Numbered from the stretch's first letter, positions 33,030 through 44,718 are shown. The stretch: DNA of 64,000 nucleotides from Hexactinellida sp. DTS-2022 (GCA_028753945.1 JAPNXP010000005.1:3348001-3412000); one strand, 5' to 3'. Program-made: numbers and translations. The notes: generated by a model not told the origin, from the sequence alone.

Positions 33030-36000
33030 ATGGCTTTTCATAACTTCGATTATCTATTTCATATGAAAGATACAAAATGTATACGAAATGTATGCATTCT
33101 TGCTCATGTTGATCATGGAAAAACTACTTTCTCTGATTCCCTAATTGCAAGCAATGGTATTATATCTTCACGAGATGTGGGTAGAGTTCACTATCTTGAT
33201 TTCAGGGAGGATGAGCAATTGAAACAAATAACAATGAAGAGTAGTAGTATTACAATAATATATTCAACTACGATGATTCATGGTTTAAATGAATGTTTTC
33301 TAATCAACCTAATCGATTCTCCTGGCCATATAGATTTTTCGACTGAGGTTCAAACAGCAGTGGATTTATCAGATGGATCATTTCTTATTATTGACGTAAT
33401 CGAGGGTGTTTGTGCGCAGACTAGATCAGCAATGAAACAAATATGCCTTGAACATATTTGTCCGTGTCTTGTTCTTAATAAAATTGATAAATTAATACTC
33501 AAAATGAAATTCAATCCTGTTGAAGCATATTATCATCTTTTTCAATTACTAGAGAAAATCAATGCTGTAATGGCAGGCTATAATACATTTCATGAATTCG
33601 AGGCAAAAACACAAGTTTCTCCCAATTCAGGGGAGAATTCAGATGAAAGTTCTGAATATTCATTTTTTTCTCCATTGAAAGGCAATGTAATTTTTGCTTC
33701 TTCTCTTGATGGCTGGGGGTTTACTATCACAGATTTCGTTGATTTATTTTCAGAGAAATTGGGATACTGCAAAAAGTTATTATCATCTACTCTTTGGGGG
33801 GATTATTTCATTAGCAATAAATTTCAAAGTATACTGCCAAATGCTCAAACTAAAAGCAAGAGGCCTTTGTTTGCCTCTCTCATTTTGGATTCTATTTGGT
33901 CAATTTATAAATTCGCTTATCTCGAAAAGAATTTATTTAAAGTGAATAATATTGTTAAAAAACTCGGTATTTCTATTAATTTGAAAGATATTAAACATTC
34001 GAATAATAAGCATTTAGTTCAATCAATACTGCAACAATGGTTACCACTATCAGAAGTAGCACTGAATATGGCTGTATGCTTCATGCCTGGACCAAAAAAT
34101 TTATCTGAGAAGCGTATAGAATGTCTTCTAACTAATTATACTTATCAAAAGTTCGAAAGTTTACCTAGTGAAGTGAGATCTTTAAAGACTCATTTTTCTT
34201 CATGTAATTCGGGTAGTTTTGTACCACAAGTTGCTTATGTGTCAAAGATGATGGCATTTACATTAGGACCTAACTCAATCCCCAATATAACTAAACCTAT
34301 TTCCGATATTCAATTTCACAATGTTGAAAAATCTGACTACTTCAATTTAAATCCTATCAATGTCAAAGATATATCAAAGCTTTCTTATTGTATTGTCGCT
34401 TTTACTCGTGTATTTAGCGGAACACTTTACAATGGTCAAAGTCTATATTTTCTTCACCCTCGTTATGATCCAAAAAATGTTATTCTAATAGATGGTGACT
34501 ATTTAAAATTACCTGATGATAAATTATCTCAAACCCTCCCACCTCATGTTTCATTGCTCAGGATATTACAATTGTACATCCTAATGGGTGGCGAGCTTAT
34601 AGAAGTTGATTCTGTTCCGGCTGGTAATATTTGTGGTGTTTCTGGTTTTGATAATAATTTATTGAGGAATGGTACATTATCTAATACACTATCCTGTATA
34701 CCTTTTACTCCTCTTTCTTTTGATATTACTCCAATATTAAGAGTAGCATTAGAACCCGAAAGAATATCGGAATTAGAGAGTCTGGTGAATGGCATTAAAT
34801 TGCTAGCACAAGCAGATCCTTGTGTTCAAGTTGGCGTAGAAGATTCGGGTGAAAACGTAATTTATTGTGCTGGTGAAGTACACTTAGAAAAATGCATTTA
34901 TGATTTAACCAAACTTTTTGCAGTCGGAATTAATTTTGATGTTTCAGCTCCCATAATTCCTTTTCGCGAAACTATTTTACATCAAATTGATGAATATTCA
35001 GACAAAGAAAGAGTTTTTAAACAATCCGCTATTGACAATTCTCAATTCATAACGATAAATTCTAAAAGTACTTTATTTGTATCTAGTACACAAAATAAAA
35101 AGTTTGAAATTGCCTTAAGAGTATGTCATCTACCTTCTGATATAGTTGAATATTTGGAATTTAATTCAAAAAAGTTGAGGTTGCTAAATTACCTCAATAG
35201 CCAACGAGACAATTTACCATGTACTTTAATTGATGATATTAATCAAGAATTGAAACATTTTAAAGTTGATCTGAATAAAATCTTTAATAATGCTGGTAAA
35301 GAATGGACAAACGCCGTTGATCGTATCTGGAGTTTTGGGCCGAAAATGGTTGGTCCAAATATTTTGTTGGATAATGTACATTATTGTCATAGTAATTCTA
35401 TCTGGATGAATTTAATTACAAGTCAAAAGGAAGATTTTGTTCATGTTTATGACAATAGTATAATACAAGGTTTTCAGCTTGCGACGTTACAAGGCCCACT
35501 TTGTCACGAACCTCTTCATGGTATATGTTTTATTATTGAGGAGTGTAAATTCCTAGAAAATAGGAAATTAAATTCCTGTTGCCTAGCTGATTCTTTGGGA
35601 TCAACAGAGAGTCTAAATTCAAGAATAGAACCTTTTGGACCATTTTCTGGTCAAATCATATCTACCGTTGTCAAAACTTGTAGACAAGCGTTACTTTCCC
35701 AACCAATTAGACTAATGTTAGCCATGTTTTCATGCTCTATTCAATGTACTCAAGAAGTTCTTGGAAGTGTCATGGCAGTCATTAATCGGAGAGGTGGAAA
35801 ATGTATCGATCACAATGTTCAAGTTGGAACTAACTTATTTTTATTAGAAACTTGTATTCCTGTGGTGGAGAGTTTCGGATTCTCTGATGAGATACGTAAA
35901 AAAACGAGCGGTTTGGCCCTACCACAATTGATTTTTAGCCATTGGGAAATATTACTTGATGACCCTTTTTGGACACCTACTACAGCTGAAGAATTGCTTT

Positions 36001-36131
36001 ATTATGGTCAAAAAGCTGATTCTGAGAACATTTCAAAAAAATATGTGGATAACATACGGAACAGAAAAGGACTTTGTGTCAAAACTAAAATTGTGGAATC
36101 TGCAGAAAAGCAAAGAACGATTAAAAAATAG
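33030..36131 (+). CDS. EFL1: Elongation factor-like GTPase 1 (EFL1/Ria1)
   Basis: EFL1 is a cytoplasmic GTPase related to eEF2 that, with SBDS, releases eIF6 from late pre-60S ribosomal subunits. The 1033-aa product has all G motifs: AHVDHGKTT (residues 25-33), ITMKS (67-71), DSPGH (96-100), NKID (150-153) and a G5-like SSLDGWGF. EFL1-type features follow: the acidic insertion in the G domain, LWGDY, PCVQVGVEDSGE, the GEVHLEKC domain, VDRIWSFGPKMVGPN, SGFQLAT-like GFQLATLQGP, and the C-terminal FSHWEIL...DPFWTPTTAEE and GLCVKTKIVESAEKQRT. The frame is open 31 codons further upstream (to 32937), but conservation starts at MAFHNFDYLF, so I choose 33030. Human EFL1 is about 1120 aa; the difference is in variable insertions. 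There is no intron and no frame break, so it looks functional; an intronless copy could be a retrocopy, though the long intact ORF argues for use. Confidence 0.95.
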   Translation: MAFHNFDYLFHMKDTKCIRNVCILAHVDHGKTTFSDSLIASNGIISSRDVGRVHYLDFREDEQLKQITMKSSSITIIYSTTMIHGLNECFLINLIDSPGHIDFSTEVQTAVDLSDGSFLIIDVIEGVCAQTRSAMKQICLEHICPCLVLNKIDKLILKMKFNPVEAYYHLFQLLEKINAVMAGYNTFHEFEAKTQVSPNSGENSDESSEYSFFSPLKGNVIFASSLDGWGFTITDFVDLFSEKLGYCKKLLSSTLWGDYFISNKFQSILPNAQTKSKRPLFASLILDSIWSIYKFAYLEKNLFKVNNIVKKLGISINLKDIKHSNNKHLVQSILQQWLPLSEVALNMAVCFMPGPKNLSEKRIECLLTNYTYQKFESLPSEVRSLKTHFSSCNSGSFVPQVAYVSKMMAFTLGPNSIPNITKPISDIQFHNVEKSDYFNLNPINVKDISKLSYCIVAFTRVFSGTLYNGQSLYFLHPRYDPKNVILIDGDYLKLPDDKLSQTLPPHVSLLRILQLYILMGGELIEVDSVPAGNICGVSGFDNNLLRNGTLSNTLSCIPFTPLSFDITPILRVALEPERISELESLVNGIKLLAQADPCVQVGVEDSGENVIYCAGEVHLEKCIYDLTKLFAVGINFDVSAPIIPFRETILHQIDEYSDKERVFKQSAIDNSQFITINSKSTLFVSSTQNKKFEIALRVCHLPSDIVEYLEFNSKKLRLLNYLNSQRDNLPCTLIDDINQELKHFKVDLNKIFNNAGKEWTNAVDRIWSFGPKMVGPNILLDNVHYCHSNSIWMNLITSQKEDFVHVYDNSIIQGFQLATLQGPLCHEPLHGICFIIEECKFLENRKLNSCCLADSLGSTESLNSRIEPFGPFSGQIISTVVKTCRQALLSQPIRLMLAMFSCSIQCTQEVLGSVMAVINRRGGKCIDHNVQVGTNLFLLETCIPVVESFGFSDEIRKKTSGLALPQLIFSHWEILLDDPFWTPTTAEELLYYGQKADSENISKKYVDNIRNRKGLCVKTKIVESAEKQRTIKK

Positions 36132-36338
36132 ATACACCGTTCATGTTATTATCGAAGAATTATTCCTATTTCGCCTAGTAATCGGAAATCAGTGTCCTTT
36201 CGCTTAATCATTCTTCTTAAATACATCAGGTTTCATTAATACTTAATATAATCTGCTTGTTGAATTAATTAAGATTCAACCACCATAATACGTAATTTAT
36301 ATATTATAAGAATAATTATATGTAGTAGTATATAAGTA
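36132..36338. other. EFL1 downstream region
   Basis: AT-rich; no canonical AATAAA directly after the stop. The first transposon boundary is the TA at 36337. Confidence 0.4.
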
Positions 36339-36727
36339 CAGTGGATTTGCTTTATTATCAACTCGGGTCTTGATGTAAATAGTGCTAATAGGCGAAGTTC
36401 TAATAGGAGAATTTCTTTAAAAAGATATTCTTCATTCACATTCTCTTAATTAATATAGTAAGTACTCGAACTGATAATGAAATTACCATTTACAATCCCC
36501 TCAGGGTTTTCTTGATCAGCTACTGGTTCCAAAAGAGCATACAGTTTTCCTGGAAATGGTGAAAGGGGGAAATGGATCCTGAAACAGGGATGGATCCACC
36601 GGGGGGGGGGGTTCAGGGGGGTTGCACCCCCAAAAATGGCTCAGGGGGTGTGCAACCCCCTCTAAGAATATTATAATATTATCCAAAAATTAATATAGGG
36701 ACTGTAGTTAGGGAATTATAACTCAAA

Positions 36728-37912
36728 ACCTCGAAAAAAATTGTTACCAAACAATTTCTACACTAGCGTCTTCTTCTGTGTCCGAATAAACATAGAAAAA
36801 AAGTTGCAAGCCCAAAGCTGTGAGGAAAATTTTTTACACCCCTTCAAACCTGGGGACCAGGGGCCAAAAATCGCCGATATTTTTACCTTTTTTTTTTTCA
36901 TTAAAATCAATTTATATGGTGTATTTTGGAATAAGGAATTGTTTAGAACCACCCATTTTATGCTAGCATTAATAGAACCTCTCGAACTTTGAGCATTTAC
37001 TCGAAAAATTCGAATATCTGAAACCTAATACTACAAAAGTTAGGCCCTATCAAATAAATTACTTGTTTAATATTCCCGCCCGTCCCAATTTTTACACTCC
37101 GTCCGGATTCATTTACTATTAACTTATGAACTTAATAGTGCAAAATATTAGCTATTGACTGATGTTAAATATTCCTAATGTATCAATTTTAATAAGTCAA
37201 GAATTTTAGAGCATTACTTTTATATTTTGGGCATTGCCTTGTGTTTTTCTAATTAAATTAAATCAGAATATGTATTTTATTTGATATTGGATATGTTGTT
37301 TCATATTAATGGAATTAAAAAGAAAAAGAAAATCCCGTCCGCCGTCCTTATTTTCTAAAAAATCTGGATGATAAACAAGTAAATTTTTACATGTATTTAT
37401 GTTGCGGTGTGTACCACACACACTGTCATGTTAGTGTGTGCAGGTACACACCGCTGTATGACCGCACACAATCAGTGTATTAGTGTGTGCGGGCACACAC
37501 TGGTACCTGCACACAATTAATGACTAGACTACATTGTCTCAATAAACACTAAGGAGTTTGTGTAATTGCGAAATAGATCGAATGCCGGCTGCTATCCTCG
37601 TGTATTCGGTACATACAAACCAGGGAATGAAAGGTTCACGAACGAACTTATTGAACTTGAACTGAACGAACTGAACGCAAGACTTTGATGGCATTTACGC
37701 TGGACGAACTGAACGAACGTCAACGGTTGCCTGAACGGCAGTTGAACGAACTGAACGAACGCTGGTGGTGTTGAAGTTAGGAGGTGAACGTGAACGAACT
37801 GAACGTGCGTTAATTTGAAATGAACTGAATTTGGTTTATTCAGTCCGTTCGTGAACCTTTCATTCCCTGATACAAACTATAATTTTTTATTCCGTAATAA
37901 TGATTATTTAAT
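36728..37912 (+). repeat. Left arm of the large palindrome
   Basis: Mirrors 39290-40222 with very few differences; landmarks are GTGTACCACACACACTGTC and its complement at 39522-39540, and GCCGGCTGCTATCCTCGTG. The extra length on this side is a 249-bp MITE (37621-37869). Confidence 0.9.
37621..37869. mobile_element. hAT-type MITE in the left arm
   Basis: Ends CAGGGAATGAAAGGTTCACG and CGTGAACCTTTCATTCCCTG, perfect TSD ATACAAAC (37613-37620, 37870-37877). The mirror arm near 39330 is the empty site. The interior is iterated GAACGAACTGAACG. It arrived after the arms were duplicated. Confidence 0.95.
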
Positions 37913-39289
37913 CATAGACTATAGTAAGATACTACAACTATTTAATACTACTCTAAGCAGCAGAGTTTCAAAATTGTTCGCTTATTTTCTGGGTGGCCTT
38001 TCTGCCTTACAGATAAGCCTAACTAGACCATTTATGATAGGGGTATAAAATTTAGGCAGGAGAAAGAGAATCGAACTTCGAATTCTCAATTTTTCATTCA
38101 ATTCCAGTATTACATCGAACTTAGTGTATTTGTTATTTTTCCATTTAAACTTTACTACATTGAATTAAAATCAAAGTATGTTTAAAGAGTTGCTTAGGGT
38201 TTTCATGTAGGTACTAGGTAGACTCCATGGGTCTCCATGGATAGCGAACCGACACGAATATTGCTTACTGCATTATGTATTTCAAAGTGTTTACTACTGG
38301 GTGGCAGTGTTGCCGTCGATATGGGAATACCCACAGCATTTCCATATGATGGGAATGGGGAAAATTTTCATGCTATGTTAATTCCCGCGAGTTGAAATCC
38401 TATGGGAATGCTCTTTGCTGCGGGGTCATGTAAAGAATAAGAAATTCTATTTAATAAAACGAAAACATGTTCCAAAGTATTCATAAATTTGGAAGCATAC
38501 GAAAGAATGTGTCATCCATCCTGTCTGTGAGCTGTTTTGTATTATATATTGTGTATTATTGACTTGTAGTATGATCTAACTAACATCAACTGTGTAGTTA
38601 GGCTGGTCACGGGCTGATCTATAAAGCTGAATTGCCAGCCTGAAAAATGATGTAATTTATAATCAGGGCGGGAAGGAGCTGATACAGTTAACAGCAAATA
38701 TAAGAGCCAACTGTAGTTTAACTAGTAACATTAAATGCGTCATTAACAGCATATTAAGGGTCTGATATTTACATTAATCTCCTTTTGTATCTCATAGGCG
38801 ACATTCTATAATAATTGGGATCGAAATTCAACTGTGAAAGAACGATTTGCAATTACTGGGCCCTCTTAATTAAAAGCGCATAGTTTCTTATTTCTAGAAA
38901 CTAAAAAAAAGCTGCTAAATACAATTTTAGCTTATGTGGCTTAAATATACTGACAATTGTCAAGTGTACTTTTGTGTAAGCAGGTGAATAGATAAATTTT
39001 AAGTAGTGTGGCGCTTACACCGCAAGCAGAGTAATATACTATATGTAATATGTATAGTATGGGCATATAGTTCACAGTTTGTATAATATCTGGAGTGATT
39101 AAAACTCCTCTACCCCCCTTATCTACACCCATCGTAAGTGTTTCCAGATACTCTATACTTGAAAAATTTACTGAAAATTGGCTTGATAAAAAAGAAGGAG
39201 TGTAAAAAATAAGCTGTAAACAGCAAGAGTAATGCTGTTAACAGTTAACAGAAAAATAGGCTATTACAACATTTCTAACATTCCTGTTT

Positions 39290-40222
39290 ATAATTAAATA
39301 ATTATTATTACGGAATAAAAAATTATAGTTTGTATGTACCGAATACACGAGGATAGCAGCCGGCATTCGATCTCTTTCGCAATTACACAAACTCCTTAGT
39401 GTTTATTGAGACAATGTAGTCTAGTCATTAATTGTGTGCAGGTACCAGTGTGTGCCCGCACACACTAATACACTGATTGTGTGCGGTCATACAGCGGTGT
39501 GTACCTGCACACACTAACATGACAGTGTGTGTGGTACACACCGCAACATAAATACATGTAAAAATTTACTTGTTTATCATCCAGATTTTTTAGAAAATAA
39601 GGACGGCGGACGGGATTTTCTTTTTCTTTTTAATTCCATTAATATGAAACAACATATCCAATATCAAATAAAATACATATTCTGATTTAATTTAATTAGA
39701 AAAACACAAGGCAATGCCCAAAATATAAAAGTAATGCTCTAAAATTCTTGACTTATTAAAATTGATACATTAGGAATATTTAACATCAGTCAATAGCTAA
39801 TATTTTGCACTATTAAGTTCATAAGTTAATAGTAAATGAATCCGGACGGAGTGTAAAAATAGGGACGGGAGGGGAATATTAAACAAGTAATTTATTTGAT
39901 AGGGCCTAACTTTTGTAGTATTAGGTTTCAGATATTCGAATTTTTCGAGTAAATGCTCAAAGTTCGAGAGGTTCTATTAATGCTAGCATAAAATGGGTGG
40001 TTCTAAACAATTCCTTATTCCAAAATACACCATATAAATTGATTTTAATGAAAAAAAAAAAGGTAAAAATATCGGCGATTTTTGGCCCCTGGTCCCCAGG
40101 TTTGAAGGGGTGTAAAAAATTTTCCTCACAGCTTTGGGCTTGCAACTTTTTTTCTATGTTTATTCGGACACAGAAGAAGACGCTAGTGTAGAAATTGTTT
40201 GGTAACAATTTTTTTCGAGGTT
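39290..40222 (-). repeat. Right arm of the large palindrome
   Basis: Reverse complement of 36728-37912 without the MITE. One small difference is TAGGGACGGGAGGGGAAT at 39859 versus the left arm's CCCGCCCGTCCC, so the arms are not completely identical. Confidence 0.9.
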
Positions 40223-41311
40223 GACCTATAATTTGGGCTAAAATTCCCTAACTATGGCACAATTTTCGAGATTGGTTGAAATATATTTATCATAGTTCTC
40301 TCCCTATCTTTTCTGTGAATACTTTGGGAACGTTGGTTGATTCATCGTGATTGTTGGTTAATGGATAGTCTAATTAATTCATTATTAATTTATACTTATC
40401 TTTGAATTTAGATTATATTTCTTTAACGTATATTAAATATATTTCATGTTTCTTGAAAGATGGTTTCTCAAATGCAGTTCTTAAAAAAGAACGTTCAAAA
40501 ACTGGCACAGTTGACACGCGGGCGCTTCCCACGGCGTCCACAATTCTAAGGCCCAACCTTGGGCATTGCACTCCCCAGACATTTTGTGTGGATCCATCCC
40601 TGCCCTGAAAGGTATATAACGGAGACCCCACTTTGGAAAGTAAAACATTTTGGAAATGATAATATAATTAAAATATAGAGGATATATCTATTGAGGAAGT
40701 CCTATTTGGAAAAATGATAAAGTCTAATTACCAACTTAAATATGTCGACACAAAACGTATGTGTACGTACTTATTTTTATAGTAAATCATTATATTTATT
40801 TGTGCGAGTAATGTAACTGCTGTTCCTCTATTAGTAACTTTGAGTTGCTTTTAGGGGAACAAATCTACACTTGGGACCAGAAAATAGGTTGCTAAAAATA
40901 AACGAATATAGCTATTAAGCGAGTTTCTAATAGGGTAACTTTATTGTATATAATTCCACATACTTTTGATCGGGACTTGTAAATTGGTTGCTAATAGGGG
41001 AGTTGCTAATAAAGCAACTCCACTGTATAGTGAAAGTAAATGTAAATATTTCAGGAAATCTGAACAAAGAAGTAAGTGATGGATATTAATATACTAATGT
41101 AAGTGAGGATTATATCCATCTTTATAATAATATATTGGGAATATACTTAGAAGATTGTAGGTGTCAACAAGGGCGTAGCCAGGGGGGCGCCAATGCGCCC
41201 CCACTTTGTTCCCATGCGCCCCTTAGGCGCCTCCACTTGGAATTGGGATAGATCGATAGATTCATAATATATGTTTCTGATATACGTATACCTGTATATA
41301 GTATAGTATAA

Positions 41312-41693
41312 CAGTCAACTCCCGTCTTAACCAAGTCAGATATAACGAAGCACCTGCTTATAACGAAGTCATCCAATGGTCCGGAAATCGTTTTATCTTA
41401 TTACATTAATAAAACTTCGGTTACAACGAAATGGATATACGGTATCGTAATTCCGCTTATAACGAAGTCGTTTAAATCCATATTGCCTCTAAGCTATTGA
41501 ATTTACACCGGTTATAACGAACTCCGGGTATAACGAATTCTGCTTATAACGAAATCCGTTTAAAATAAACTCGGTTACAACTAAATTAAACTTGTAACGA
41601 ACTCTTTTAGATCAAACTCCGGTTATAACAAACTCCGCTTCTAACGAAATGAAACTAACGTCTCGAGCACTTCGTTATAATGGGAGCTGATTG
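41312..41693. mobile_element. MITE with ATAACGAA iterons
   Basis: Ends CAGTCAACTCCCGTCTTAAC and GTTATAATGGGAGCTGATTG; TA follows the right end. About ten TTATAACGAA-type units fill the interior, in one main orientation, consistent with transposase-binding iterons of pogo/Tigger-type elements. Confidence 0.65.
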
Positions 41694-41763
41694 TATGACA
41701 CATTTACAATTTGAACTTGTAACCATAAATTTATTGGAAACTTTGCAAGTTACAATTAACGTA

Positions 41764-41939
41764 CAGTTGAAACCGGATATTTTTAACACCGGATATTTTT
41801 AACAATCGGATATTTTTAACACATTTTCTTGTAAATAATTAATTATTGTTGTTGTTATAAAATCGGGTATTTTTAACAATCGGATATTTTTAACAAATTT
41901 TCGTGTAAAGAATGTGTTAAAAATATCCGGTTTCAACTG
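41764..41939. mobile_element. 176-bp TA-flanked MITE
   Basis: TIR CAGTTGAAACCGGATATTTT / AAAATATCCGGTTTCAACTG between TA dinucleotides, with repeated GGATATTTTTAACA units. A copy of exactly the same length but inverted lies at 52053-52228. Confidence 0.93.
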
Positions 41940-42483
41940 TATCAAATATAAGTGATATAATTTCATAATTATTGTCTCTATTGCCTATTGGTGTGAAGCT
42001 CTAATACATTCTGTGATATGTGGAACAATGTTTGTAATCAAAGAATAACCATTATTATTCTGTGAAATAATAAAATGTGATAAATCCATCAGAGCCTAAA
42101 AGAACGAGACCCGGGATGTAAAATATAGGATGTTAAAAAATATAAGAAATGCGACATCAGTTAATGTTGTGCGCCTGTTGTGCGCCGGTTGTGCGCCCCC
42201 AGTTCAAAAACTCTAGCTACGCCCCTGGGTGTCAATAACAAAGAACTAAGTGACGGATATTAATCTATATTATTAAATCTCGAATGTTGTTTGTGTGTGT
42301 GTGTGTCTGTTTGTCCGGATTGTATTAAGTGATAGGGGAATAGAAACCGCACTTAAAATTGAGATATAGACTAACTTCAAGTATTATAATAAGTAAATAA
42401 ATGTTATAATAGATAACAAATATGCTGAACACGAATTTCGCACCCATAAATTTATAATATGAATATTTGTTGTTGTTGTTTAC

Positions 42484-42843
42484 CTAAGTTGTTTAATACG
42501 TCTTTTATTGTCTACGTATTACGTATAATACGTATAATGTAATACGTATTATACGTATACCTTACTTATAATATCGAGCTCATGGAATTTGATTTGAATA
42601 ACTTTTGGTTTAATCGTTATTCTTTTATTGTTAATCGACTCGTAGTATAGTTTGTATAGTACAAATATGATTATTTGTTAGATGTTGTTTTTACAACAAG
42701 AATTAGAAATATTCTATTGAATTTACTTCAAAGATATCCCTGGTTGATCATAGATTTAACGTATAATACGTACTGGTGGATAGCGTATCACGTATAATAC
42801 GTATTATACGTATTATACGCAATACTCGTATTAAACAACTTAG
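42484..42843. mobile_element. MITE with TACGTATTATACGTA palindromes, second copy
   Basis: TIR CTAAGTTGTTTAATACG / CGTATTAAACAACTTAG, perfect 8-bp TSD TTGTTTAC (42476-42483, 42844-42851). About 90% similar to 28407-28800 by eye. Confidence 0.93.
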
Positions 42844-42921
42844 TTGTTTACAGAAATAGGTAAACAAATTAATGAAAATTTACAATCAACCTGCAAGTTT
42901 GCTTTCAACGGGTATTATAGG

Positions 42922-43023
42922 TAAATGCGGCGCCAGGGTGGGGCCTGTCCCCTCATTAATGTAAGTATGTCCCAGTTTAATTGCCTGTGCCCCACCAGTG
43001 GCGGATGGCTAGCGCAGCCACTG
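42922..43023. mobile_element. 102-bp hAT-type MITE
   Basis: Flanked by ATTATAGG on both sides (42914-42921, 43024-43031). The right end GCGCAGCCACTG is hAT-like; the left end is diverged. Confidence 0.6.
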
Positions 43024-43336
43024 ATTATAGGTGAACAAATTGAAACTATGCAAAATGGATGAATAACATTATCCCTGGTGGAAAATTTGATAAGTAAGGC
43101 CACATAGCGGCTGCTAAGTTGACGTGCGAAGCACCGATCCGTCGCAAAGCGACCGAGACCGAAGAGCTCGTAAATGTAGTGAGGATTATATCCATCTTTA
43201 TAATAATCTAGTGACGAATATCACCAAATTCCGTAGTATGCACAAGTATGCGCAACCATATAAAAGGGGACCTGATTAGGTATACATGCCCTGAATTATA
43301 TAATAACAATACTGGCATTTTTTAAATTGTTGAGAC

Positions 43337-43963
43337 ATGGACTATATGGATGTTTCTTGGCCTGATTTTGATAACACTCCTTTTGCAACAATTATACTAA
43401 CATACATTTAAACAGCTTGACCAATGAGTCGAATATTGTTCAAGTACGGAAGAAATTGATAAAATGGATGCAATACGCGCGCGATGATGTTTCGAGCTTT
43501 AGTTAAATTAAAGAAGATTACCCGATTATTTTTGGAAATTTTCTAACTTTAAAACCAACAAACTCTATAATTTCTACATCAATAAATGAAGCTTTTATAC
43601 TACCTATTGAAATTCTTGGCAATAGAGATGTTCTCTTTATACTCAGGATTATTCAAGAAACATTAAATTACCATGCAAGTGCAGAACTTTTGTAATCTCA
43701 GTAGTACAGGATGTATTTATGATTTGGAACGATATCTATTTTTTTGCCATCCTCATGGCCTCAGGACCTTGATCCGTCATACCTTGAAAGCGCATGAAGA
43801 ACAAAACTCTCTAAATGATCAAGCAGTCGCAGTCAACTCAAGCATTTGTGAACTACTAATATATTTTCCGTGCAGTAAAACAAATTATCAGAACGGAAAT
43901 ACTATTGACTATCTCGATTTTAGCTCAGAATCTGAATCTCATTCTGGATATTTACTTGATTGA
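43337..43963 (+). pseudogene. Unrecognised broken ORF series
   Basis: An ATG at 43337 (MDYMDVSWPDFDN) and later open pieces in other frames (ISTSINEAFILPIEILGN near 43580; 43673-43963 with CHPHGLRTLIRH) look protein-coding in composition but are separated by stops. I recognise no family. It precedes a FLYWCH relic and may belong to the same decayed transposon gene. Confidence 0.3.
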
Positions 43964-44047
43964 TAATCAAGTACTTCATGATTTATCTAGCTTACTGCAT
44001 ATATAACATGGATTGGAGTACAGGCAAATAACGAAACTGCAATAAAA

Positions 44048-44404
44048 TTTACTTCAACAGAGAAAGGGAAACCTTGCATCATGGAAAACGGCTTTACATA
44101 TACAAAGCATCGTATTTATTATAATACATTACAATGGCACTGTGTTGTTAAAAAATCATGCAGAGAAAGGATCCACACTATTGGAAGAAACGTTATGAAA
44201 AGGACAAATGAACATACTCATGAACCCAATTCCAAAATATTATATTGTAATGAGGTTAAAACTAGTGTTAAACGACGGGCAGCAGAAACGCAAGAACCAA
44301 CTCATTCGATCGTTGTCTCCAAATTTTCAAATTTGAATGAAATAATCGTCTGTTTATCTCCCCAGATTGGACAGTTTGAAGAGAACTATTTGTCGAGCAC
44401 GTAA
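44048..44404 (+). pseudogene. FLYWCH zinc-finger relic
   Basis: Reads FTSTEKGKPCIMENGFTYTK, LQWHC, a CRERIHT stretch and KRTNEHTHEP: the order F, W-x-C, C, H-x-H of a FLYWCH finger, and similar to the better copy at 22699-23103, including the following VKTSVKRRAAETQEPTHSI. No start codon is certain; the first half has stops upstream. Likely a dead piece of a MULE. Confidence 0.7.
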
Positions 44405-44718
44405 GAGGGATGAGAATGCCGTCCCGATCCTACTTCACTAGATGCCCTTCAAATCCCAGAACCATATACAAGAACAAACAAAGGAGCTGCAAATGGGTCA
44501 TATGGGTCACGTTTTTGGATGGGTCAATGGGTCATGGGTCACACGCCATGGGTCATGACACATCAATACTTTAATTTTGATTAATTATCTAGACGTAAGA
44601 GAGATCATTAGACTTGTAATAAGAGATCATCAGAGAGCGAGAGGCATTTTAGTGCCTTTAATGCTCGACATATAATAATGTCTCAACGTAATTCAATGTT
44701 TCCAGATAGTAGTGCAGG

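Larger units (their letters stand above)
36585..40602. mobile_element. 4 kb hAT-ended element with 1 kb inverted arms
   Basis: Ends CAGGGATGGATCCACC and GTGGATCCATCCCTG, TSD TCCTGAAA / CCCTGAAA (one mismatch). Inside, two arms of about 0.95 kb (36728-37912, less a MITE, and 39290-40222) are almost perfect reverse complements, including ORFs of 83 and 64 codons that appear identically on opposite strands. These ORFs are non-coding mirror artefacts. The 1.4 kb centre (37913-39289) holds no recognised gene. No transposase is seen. Confidence 0.8.
36339..41025. mobile_element. TA-flanked MITE split by a hAT-ended element
   Basis: TIR CAGTGGATTTGCTTTATTA at 36339 and its mirror TAATAAAGCAACTCCACTG at 41025, each next to TA. 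Iterated GTGCTAATAGGCGAAGTTC / TTGCTAATAGGGGAG motifs occur in both halves. The original MITE is about 660 bp; the 4 kb insertion 36585-40602 separates its halves. Confidence 0.75.
41168..42227. mobile_element. hAT-type element, 1060 bp, non-autonomous
   Basis: Ends CAAGGGCGTAGCCAGG and CTAGCTACGCCCCTG with perfect TSD GGTGTCAA (41160-41167, 42228-42235). Subterminal GCGCCCCC motifs. Contains two nested TA-type MITEs (41312-41693 and 41764-41939). No transposase. Confidence 0.9.
42264..43171 (+). mobile_element. Helitron-like element with an empty-site match
   Basis: Begins TCTATATTATTAAATCTCG after an A and ends in a hairpin (GTCGCAAAGCGAC) followed by GAAGAGCTCGT. The flanks (GACGGATATTAA before, AATGTAGTGAGGATTATATCC after) are continuous in the related sequence at 41079-41124, which lacks the element. 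The terminal CTCGT deviates from CTRRT. It carries two nested MITEs (42484-42843, 42922-43023). No Rep/helicase gene. Confidence 0.65.

Noticed and set aside
33590..36207. Small ORFs within and overlapping EFL1
   Set aside because: Shadow frames of the long EFL1 coding sequence.
36741..36992. 83-codon ORF repeated exactly at 39957-40208
   Set aside because: The identity follows from the palindrome; no homology or start context, so not a duplicated gene.
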